A stretch of 55,928 nucleotides of DNA from NCBI GenBank assembly GCA_025050575.1, contig JALBVE010000005.1:1-55928 (forward strand), written 5' to 3'. The DNA is from Candidatus Devosia symbiotica (lineage in GTDB: Bacteria; Pseudomonadota; Alphaproteobacteria; Rhizobiales; Devosiaceae). Below the pieces are notes generated by a model that was not told the origin of the DNA, made no database searches, and saw nothing but the letters and a program-made list of their open reading frames with translations. The stretch's first letter is position 1; each line of letters begins with the position of its first letter. This document shows positions 50,180-55,928 of this stretch, in pieces. Made by a program: the position numbers and the translations under genes.

Positions 50180-50668
50180 ACCTGGTCAGCGGCTAGTTTT
50201 GCGCCACCGTGCCAAATCGTTCCGTCCAGCTTGCCATCATGCTGGCGTTCAGTCGAACCCACGCAGCCTGGCTCCGAACAGCATCGGATGCCCCGATGGC
50301 CAATGCGACCATTGTCCGACGCCGAACCGTTGCTCAGGCTCCTGCCCGCCGGCAAAGGCGTTGGCTACATCTTGCTGGTCGTCGGCCAGCAGGGCCGGTA
50401 AGAACCTATTGGTCTTGGCGATGATATCGGCCAGCCGGCTCATGATATCGATCGAAATTAGAATAGTCGGCGGGTTCATGGCCAGTGACAGCATCGAGGT
50501 AACCGTACGCCCGATGACCACATCGCCCTACCGCGCCGTGGCCACGCTAACAGCTAATGCTATCGCTGCCATGGCGGCCCGGAACTCGGCATTGCCCACC
50601 ACCGGATTATGGGGCAGATGCAATTTCATAGTGTCTGATAATTCAAACTCGGCCATCGTCACAGTCAT
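50180..50668 (-). pseudogene. Flavin reductase (HpaC/RutF type), broken and 3'-truncated
   Basis: Supplies reduced flavin to a partner monooxygenase. From ATG 50668, with AAGGA eight bases upstream, the protein starts MTVTMAEFELSDTMKLHLPH, then FRAAMAAIALAVSVATAR, TAG 50528-50530 (ancestral Trp likely), GDVVIGRTVTSMLSLAMNPP, TILISIDIMSRLADIIAK, and ends around FGVGQWSHWPSGHPMLFGA with a frameshift (near 50250) before LDGTIWHGG. The conserved C-terminal half of the flavin site is missing. Its partner oxygenase was not identified. Confidence 0.75.
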
Positions 50669-51042
50669 AATCCTTCTCCCAGCTGTTCATAGAGCAGGTC
50701 GCGGAGTTTGTGGACCTGCACGCCATGGCCTCAGCATTCGCCAGCGGCACACCCATTTCACTAATCGTCGGCTACCGCCATATGGTCTGTTCAGTGCAGC
50801 CCACCGTGCCGGCTCTGTTTCATGTTAGCCATCATGGCGTCAATCGGATATTCCGGCTCCTAGTGTTGAGCAATCTACTCATTTGCCTGGCTTACTGACC
50901 AACATGTTTTCGCGTCTGTGGCACCAGTCGTCGGCCCGTCATATCCACCGGCAAGTCGTCATTCTGGCCTGAGCCGAGGGCTCATCCTCAAATCGGAGGA
51001 CCGCCCCAGGCCGAACTATATCGCTAGCCTTGGCGCCAGAGC
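50669..51042. other. Gene-free stretch with faint remnant
   Basis: On the minus strand short protein-like pieces (MANMKQSRHGGLH, VQVHKLRDLLYEQLGEGL) precede the flavin reductase, interrupted by stops. They suggest a decayed upstream gene of the same operon, but no family could be named. Confidence 0.3.
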
Positions 51043-51645
51043 TTAGCCGAGATTGGCTTCGGCAAATTCGTAATTGGCCAGCGTATCGAGAAAGTTGCTC
51101 ACATAGTCGGGGCGGCGATTGCGAAAATCGAGGTAATAGCTGTGTTCCCATACATCCAGCCCCAGTAATGGCTTGCCCTCGCCTGTGGCCAGCGGATTGC
51201 TGCCATTGGCCGTCTTGGTCGTTTTCAGCTTGCCGTCCGTGCCCAGCACCAGCCAAGCCCAGCCAGACCCAAACTGTGTCGCCGCCGCCGTTTTGAAACT
51301 ATCCTTGAATGCCGTGACGGAGCCGAAATCGGCGATGATCTTGGTTTCCAGTCGCCCGCCTGGCCGGCCGCCGTTCGGCGATAGCGCATTCCAGAAATGG
51401 ATGTGATTCCAGTGCTGTCCGGCATTGTTGAACACCGGCGCGAGATCGGCCTTGTCCTTGGCAAAGGCCACGATTTCTTCGAGTGTCTTGCCTTGCAGAT
51501 CGGCGTTCTTCTCAACAAAGCCGTTCAACATCGTCACATAGGCCTGGTGATGCTTGCCGTGATGCAGCTCCAGCGTTTCCTGACTCATCCCGACCTCCGC
51601 GAGGGCGGCATGGGCATAGGGCAGGGCGGGAAGGGTAAAAGCCAT
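51043..51645 (-). CDS. sodB: Superoxide dismutase, Fe/Mn type
   Basis: Dismutes superoxide in the cytoplasm. The 200-residue product has all four metal ligands in place: His in LELHHGKHHQAYV (about residue 27), His in NHIHFWNAL (about 79), and Asp and His in LGLDVWEHSYYLDF (about 163-167). The region GSGWAWLVL is conserved. Residue patterns around the active site (FWNAL, QHWNH) fit the Fe-preferring group, which is why sodB is used; metal use is uncertain. It is divergent to the SufR-like regulator. It is intact, whereas glutathione reductase is dead. Confidence 0.93.
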   Translation of the reverse strand: MAFTLPALPYAHAALAEVGMSQETLELHHGKHHQAYVTMLNGFVEKNADLQGKTLEEIVAFAKDKADLAPVFNNAGQHWNHIHFWNALSPNGGRPGGRLETKIIADFGSVTAFKDSFKTAAATQFGSGWAWLVLGTDGKLKTTKTANGSNPLATGEGKPLLGLDVWEHSYYLDFRNRRPDYVSNFLDTLANYEFAEANLG

Positions 51646-51732
51646 GATCGGGTCTCCTAATTGGGGGTGCGCCGCACTTGCGTTTTGTCGTCGCGCCGCT
51701 TAATCTCCAATTTATGACTTTATTTCCAATTT

Positions 51733-52420
51733 ATGATTTTGAAAACCCTTGCATCCAATATGTCAAGCGATGGCTTGGAAAATATTGGCTGGTCGCCCCG
51801 CAACTCGGCTGAGCGCGTTCTCATGGCCCTTAAAATGCATGGCGCTATGTCGGCCTCTGCCATTGGCGAGGCCATGGGCGCCACGGGCGAGGCCACCCGC
51901 CAGCAATTGGCACGGTTGGCCGAAGAAGGTCTAGTCGCTGCCACCAGCCAGGCCAATGGCGTCGGCCGCCCTACTCAAAGCTGGGCGCTGACCGCTGCAG
52001 CCCAGGCTCGTTTTCCTGGCACTCATGCGACGCTGATCGTGCAATTGCTCGAGGTCGTCCGCAGCTCGCTAGGCGAGGGGGGTTCTGGACAAGATCATCG
52101 CCGCCCGCGAAGCCGACACCAGAACCGCCTATGAGGCAGCGATGGCCCCGCACACCCGCCTGCGCGACAAGGTCGCTACTCTAGCCGGTCTGCGCTCTCA
52201 GGAAGGCTATATGGCCGAGTGGCATGAACAGGCCGACGGCGCATTGGTCTTGCTCGAAAACCACTGCCCGATCTGCGCTGCGGCGACGGCCTGCAAGGGC
52301 TTCTGCCGCGCCGAGCTCGAGGTGTTACGCGCCATCCTTGGACCGCGAGCCATCGTCACCCGCGACGAACACATCGCCTCGGGCGGTCGGCGCTGCAGCT
52401 ACGCCATTCGTGAGGACTGA
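51733..52420 (+). pseudogene. SufR-like [Fe-S] helix-turn-helix regulator, single frameshift
   Basis: The N-terminal winged helix (AERVLMALKMHGAMSASAIG, EATRQQLARLAEEGLV) and the C-terminal cysteine-rich domain (HEQADGALVLLENHCPICAA then ACKGFCRAELEVLRAILG) together match SufR-type repressors that bind an Fe-S cluster. An additional G in the G-run near 52078 joins them out of frame. Removing it gives 229 codons without a stop. All cysteines are present, so this is a recent or doubtful lesion. It is divergent to sodB and its stop adjoins the start of the haemoglobin gene, suggesting iron or oxidative-stress control of both. Confidence 0.78.
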
Positions 52421-52912
52421 ATGATTAACAATCCCCGTCCGCCTATCGGCACCCGGCATCAGCGGGTCGGCTGGGAAACGCCCGTCGGGCTCGATGAAAC
52501 TATGATCCGCATGGTGGTTGATCGATTCTATGCGGACACCCGCCGGGATCCGCTGATCGGTTCGGTCTTCAACCGTATCATCGCGCCTGAGGCCTGGCCC
52601 CGCCATCTCAGCGTCATCGCCGATTTTTGGAGCTCCATGCTCCTCGGCACCGGCCGTTATGTCGGCCGCCCAATGCCCAAACATATGGGCATCCCCGAGC
52701 TCTCTGACGCCCATTTCCAGCGTTGGCTTGCCCTGTTTCGCTGCACCGTAGATGAGCTCTGCCCGCCCGATATCGCCGCCTTGTTCATCGAGCGCTCCGA
52801 GCGCATCGGCAATAGTTTTCGCATGAACATTGCCATCCGCCGAGGCGATGACATCACGTCCATGGCCCCGCTCGACCGCGAAACCCTTCTCTGGTCTCCG
52901 CTGCGCGACTGA
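52421..52912 (+). CDS. Group III truncated haemoglobin
   Basis: The 163-residue haem protein has the two-on-two globin fold. Recognisable are MIRMVVDRFYADTRRDPLIG (helix B and E region), WPRHLSVIADFWSSMLLG, the proximal-histidine region PMPKHMGIPELSDAHFQRWL (His at about residue 87) and a C-terminal helix. Group III globins bind oxygen or nitric oxide, with roles still debated. The ATG at 52421 begins right after the regulator's TGA (GACTGAATG), so the two are translationally coupled. The gene is intact. Confidence 0.88.
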   Translation: MINNPRPPIGTRHQRVGWETPVGLDETMIRMVVDRFYADTRRDPLIGSVFNRIIAPEAWPRHLSVIADFWSSMLLGTGRYVGRPMPKHMGIPELSDAHFQRWLALFRCTVDELCPPDIAALFIERSERIGNSFRMNIAIRRGDDITSMAPLDRETLLWSPLRD

Positions 52913-52921
52913 CCGACATTG

Positions 52922-53292
52922 CCGTATGCCGTCTATGATCAGACGGGTTTGGCTTTCGTCTTCGGTTTCATCGGCGAATCCAGCCAACTGCCGGTCAACT
53001 GCGCCAGCGGTGAACTGCATTTCGACGGCTAACCCATCGGTATTTCGGCCGCTGCCGCCCCCCCCGATGTTCTTTTGTTTTCCGCTTGCACGACATTGAG
53101 CTAGTGCAATCTGGCCCCGCTCTGGCGGGCATTATCACTGCCAACCACTGTGTCGGCGGCACGCGGCGCGTCGAACTGGCATTGGGCGCCGCCCATCATG
53201 TCGAAATCGATCTGCCGCTGGATCACCCCGCTGCCGAGCAAACTCGCATCGCTTTTCGGCTGCGCTGCTGGCAGCTGTTTGCTGCAGGCTGA
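52922..53292 (+). pseudogene. cysA: Sulfate ABC transporter ATPase (CysA), C-terminal remnant
   Basis: Only the C-terminal regulatory part is left: AFVFGFIGESSQLPVN, TAA 53030-53032 (from CAA), PIGISAAAAPP, a frameshift in the C-run near 53062, then HDIELVQSGPALAGIITANH, GGTRRVELALGAAHHVEIDL and RIAFRLRCWQLFA. In CysA the first piece links the ABC domain to the TOBE-like domain. The ABC domain of about 240 residues is missing. The assignment as CysA rather than another CUT1-like ATPase rests on the FGFIGESS..LPV linker and is fairly sure. Confidence 0.72.
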
Positions 53293-53493
53293 CCCCATTC
53301 CTGCGCACAGTCTAATTTTTTATTCCATGGCATTAGGGGCTTGACTAGAGAATCTAGCTATGCTGCCGCGACTAACACACAGAGCGTCCATGCAAGCTCC
53401 TGGAGCCGCCATCACTGATGCCTTTGTCTCCGGGGCCCAGCTTTTTTCGGGCCGGGCGCAACGATGAACCGTTGCTTGCGTTTCGTGCCGTCT

Positions 53494-53909
53494 ATGCCAG
53501 CGCTGAAGAGGCTGGCATCCGGCAATGCCGAAGCAACCGTCACAGCGCCCATCCTGACCTATTGGCAGGATGCCCGCCGTCGCCTATGGGCCAAGAGGCC
53601 TGCAATGGTCGCGCTGGGCTTCATCAGCGCGCTGATCTTGTCCGCCATTTTGGCCCACTGTTCAGCCCGTTCAGCTGTTTCGATCAGAACCTCAAGCTAG
53701 CCAATATTCCGCCGGCCTTTGAAACCTATGCCGTCGATGATGGGCAGGGGGCATGACTCGCTGCTTCCTTAACGCCTTTAATTTCAATCTCTATGCGGTC
53801 GACGGGGAGGGCATGTGCTTAGCCTCATCCGCGGTGGCCGCAAGGATATGATCAACAAGGTTCAGTCCTTCATCTTCGATATCATCGACATCAGGCCCGA
53901 TTATTCTAG
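53494..53909 (+). pseudogene. Dipeptide/oligopeptide ABC permease (DppC type), N-terminal remnant
   Basis: The piece YWQDARRRLWAKRPAMVALG with the first membrane helix (FISALILSAIL) is typical of DppC/OppC starts. After a frameshift near 53645 come FGPLFSPFSCFDQNLKLANI and PPAFETYAVDDGQG; then another shift to FLNAFNFNLYAVDGEG, and near 53850 RKDMINKVQSFIFDII in a further frame. The membrane core is absent. Homology ends at about 53905, where the M24 peptidase remnant begins, so the two are joined by a deletion. Confidence 0.7.
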
Positions 53910-54541
53910 TCGGCCAGTTTCGCCGGCTTCCTGATGCCCGCGCTCAACGTCGACAGTTCGCGCCGGCACACCGATCTATCCTTCTTTCCCTGGGCCGATG
54001 CTGACGGTCTGGCCGCCGCCCTTGACGAACTGCTGACCGCCACCAGCATCGACCGCATTGCACCTTCAATCGTGCTCGATGAAGCCATGCGCGCCGATTT
54101 CGCGCTGCTGGTACTCGATGCGATCTCCGGCGCCACCCGACATTTTACCGGTGATTAGGCTATTTCGGCTCGGCGCCGGAAGGCTATGGCTAGATCCATT
54201 CCATCGTTGATCGCACCGTCGAGGCCACCCTTGCTGCAGCCATCCCCGGCGCCCTGGCCTGCGATGTCGACAAGGCCGCCCGCGATGTCATCACTGCCGC
54301 CGGTTATAGCCCCAATTTCACGCACCGGACCAGTCATAGCCTGAGCATCGATATTCACGAAACGCCGTATATCATCGCCACTTTCAACACCGTTCTCGAA
54401 GAGGGCATGGTATTCTCCATCGAGCCGGGGATTTACCTCCAAGGCCAGTTCGGCCTGCGTCTCGAAGAGATCGTCATCACCCGCAACGGCGTCGCCGAAA
54501 TCTTCTCGGAGATGCCGCGTAGCGCTGTCGCTGTCGGCTGA
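53910..54541 (+). pseudogene. M24 aminopeptidase (Xaa-Pro dipeptidase type), deleted
   Basis: The N-domain piece (LMPALNVDSSRRHTDLSFFP, PSIVLDEAMRADFALLVLDA, TRHFTGD) is followed at 54158 by a jump to the C-domain (GYFGSAPEGYG, TAG near 54192, IHSIVDRTVEATLAAAIPGA, FTHRTSHSLSIDIHETPYII, LEEGMVFSIEPGIYLQGQFG, RLEEIVITRNG). About 150 residues with the first metal ligands (the two aspartates) are missing, while the later His and Glu ligands remain. About 210 of a usual 370-400 codons remain. It lies next to the peptide-permease remnant; both served peptide use. Confidence 0.82.
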
Positions 54542-54585
54542 AGCCTGATCCGGCATGACGCAGCATTGGCGCGGCTTCTCCTCCC

Positions 54586-54612
54586 CCTTCAGAGAGGGGA
54601 AGCGGGAAGGGA
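54586..54612. repeat. Intergenic imperfect palindrome (CTCCCCCTTCAGAGAGGGG)
   Basis: A short hairpin between the M24 and regulator remnants, of the TCCCCCTT class seen at 20810 and 50153. It overlaps the truncated 3' end of the regulator frame. Confidence 0.5.
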
Positions 54613-55402
54613 CATCCAGCTCTTGAGCTTGCCATATTGGCTGCCCTGCAATTTCCACCAGTCGAGGGTATAAACCCCACACTTTTCCCTGAAATCCTCT
54701 GGGCTCATCCAGGTGCCGATTTCCGTGCCATTGACCGAAAGGGTGATGTCGCTGGGCCAGTCCAACGAGATGTCTGGCACCTCTGAACTGAGCTCCATAG
54801 AAAACTCCATCGCCTCAATTCTATGCTGGCTGAGCTTGGCATTGTTGAGAAACTCGTACTCAAGATATCCCTGCGTAAATCAGATCAGCCCAGCCTTCAT
54901 CCGGTCCGGATCCGGAAATGTATCAGGCACGTCCAGCAGCCCGATAATGCCGTCGACCGAGCACAGCCCGCACGGCGCCGACACGTCGCAACTGGTATAA
55001 AGCCCAAGCGGCATGGTCACTTCAATGGTGTTGGAGGCCAATGGCTTGATATCTTCTTTGAACATCACCATCACCTCGCCAAACATCGAGTGGCAGATCT
55101 TCTGATTGCCCTTGCGTGCCTTCTTCGTCTCGGTGCGGATCAGCCCCGCACTTTCCAGGATCTGAATATTGGTCGAGACAGTCGACTGCGGCAGGCTGAG
55201 CTTGTCGGCAATGTCATTTGCCGTTCATCGCCCCCTCGACATGCAGCAACTTGAGGATTTTCACTCGGATCGGCGACGCCAATCCCTTAAGGACCTCCAT
55301 ATCCTCTTCAGGATCAATGACCAGGAAATTTCGGCTTATTGAGGCACTTTCGGGGCAGATCGCGGCGGGAACCATAACTATCACGAAATCTGATACAATC
55401 AA
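54589..55402 (-). pseudogene. ArsR-like winged-helix regulator with C-terminal effector domain, broken
   Basis: N-terminal DNA-binding part: LVIDPEEDMEVLKGLASPIR, VKILKLLHVEGAMN. A frameshift near 55213 is followed by DIADKLSLPQSTVSTNIQIL and ESAGLIRTETKKARKGNQKI. The C-terminal part has VTMPLGLYTSCDVSAPCGLC, VDGIIGLLDVPDTFPDPDRM, TGA at 54880-54882 (ancestral Trp), FTQGYLEYEFLNNAKLSQHR and EFSMELSSEVPDISLDWPSD. It ends prematurely after QGSQYGKLKSW in the hairpin region. Regulators of this architecture usually sit by sugar-transport operons. The first codons may have begun at a former ATG now ATA (ISRNFLVIDP); the right boundary is approximate. Confidence 0.7.
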
Positions 55403-55606
55403 CTATGTCGCCCGTATTGCGCTTTTTGTCATCAGCGCTGAGCCGCATCCAGTCGCGCTGCGCCGCCGCCAATATCCAACTTGTCCGCATTAGGGCAGGG
55501 CGCGTGCAAAATAGCGCGCAGGCGCTTGCAATTGCATTCTGCATTATTTATGCATGCCCCGCGTTGGGATGATCCGTCTCCCCTACGCCAGTTGGTCGCG
55601 GCCTGC

Positions 55607-55680
55607 TGGGGAATAGTTCAATGGTAGAATAGCGGACTCTGACTCCGTCGATCTTGGTTCGAATCCAGGTTCCCCAGCCA
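55607..55680 (+). tRNA. tRNA-Gln (anticodon CTG)
   Basis: The cloverleaf is complete: acceptor TGGGGAA/TTCCCCA, D-arm GTTC-AATGGTA-GAAT, anticodon arm GCGGA-CTCTGAC-TCCGT with CTG at positions 34-36, T-arm CTTGG-TTCGAAT-CCAGG, discriminator G and an encoded CCA end. It reads CAG. No suppressor change is present, so it cannot read the many TAG codons derived from CAG. Confidence 0.95.
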
Positions 55681-55727
55681 AATTTCTCCTAATCCTTTGA
55701 AATTTCAGGCTAATTATTGGCCGATGC

Positions 55728-55928
55728 CAGATTCTGGTTCAGCCTTGCGCGCACGCCGTGCTAGAAAATATCGGTTTTGGCACCCAATGCCGCCTTTCAT
55801 CCGGCGTGTGGTCTCCCAAGGGCGCTGCCGCCAGACCCGCCAGCACCGGTCGGCTTGCCAGTGATATTCCCAACACGTTACACGAAATCTATCTGGTGCT
55901 AGCTGCTGTGGGCGAATCGGAAACGCAA
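55728..55928 (+). other. Open frame running off the right edge
   Basis: A 67-codon open frame reads QILVQPCAHAVLENIGFGTQ, SSGVWSPKGAAARPASTGRL and NTLHEIYLVLAAVGESETQ. There is no clear ATG start and no family match. It could be the beginning of a gene or another remnant. Confidence 0.25.

Overview
The window looks like chromosome from an alphaproteobacterium of the order Hyphomicrobiales, most like Devosia and relatives. This rests on recognition of family signatures (1559-residue NAD-type glutamate dehydrogenase, class II DAHP synthase, a second-type glutamyl-tRNA synthetase, DUF2865, DUF2059, DUF6894, divergent cobS/cobT, DusA); no database search was run. The dominant feature is gene decay. 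About 17 protein genes and one tRNA look intact, while roughly 37 genes are broken by in-frame stops, frameshifts, internal deletions or deletion-fusions. No transposase, phage gene or CRISPR array was seen, so the decay is by point mutation and small or medium deletions. This is the profile of a recently host-restricted lineage; Devosia-related endosymbionts of ciliates are known, and such a lifestyle is an inference here. Some single-base homopolymer frameshifts could be assembly errors.

Layout. 1-6.2 kb: broken PAS sensor, intact pepN, broken Atm1-type ABC exporter, DUF4389 and FGGY kinase genes. 6.3-13.5 kb: intact dusA, cobT and a membrane histidine kinase among broken deaminase, retropepsin-like protease, cobS, HD-GYP and nuclease genes. 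13.6-17.4 kb: intact Lrp regulator, rpiA and a DUF2059 gene around two deletion junctions (VOC/CPT kinase and L,D-transpeptidase/dienelactone hydrolase). 17.5-30.6 kb: broken glutathione reductase, DAHP synthase, DUF2865, cytochrome c, two GFA genes and citramalate synthase, with intact nadE-gltX, a FAH-family hydrolase and cysS. 30.6-38.6 kb: broken LysM gene, intact ArsR regulator with its broken ABC exporter, and a wholly broken padR-MFP-RND efflux operon with a well preserved operator. 38.6-49.2 kb: intact cysQ, fbp and the giant glutamate dehydrogenase; broken nadC, AGE-family epimerase and UvrD-type helicase. 49.5-55.9 kb: intact sodB, truncated haemoglobin and tRNA-Gln; the other genes here are remnants (flavin reductase, SufR-like regulator, cysA, dppC, M24 peptidase, sugar-type ArsR regulator).

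How the genes work together. The retained set serves translation (gltX, cysS, dusA, tRNA-Gln), NAD completion (nadE), peptide and glutamate use (pepN, gdh), gluconeogenesis and pentose supply (fbp, rpiA), sulfur-nucleotide turnover (cysQ) and defence against superoxide and possibly NO (sodB, haemoglobin). The lost set is environmental: efflux, sulfate and peptide uptake, sugar use, c-di-GMP signalling, cell-wall remodelling, glutathione recycling, and entry steps of aromatic, isoleucine, quinolinate and cobalamin synthesis. Ancestral Trp (TGG), Gln (CAG, CAA) and Arg (CGA) codons account for many of the internal stops, as expected from G:C to A:T transitions without selection.
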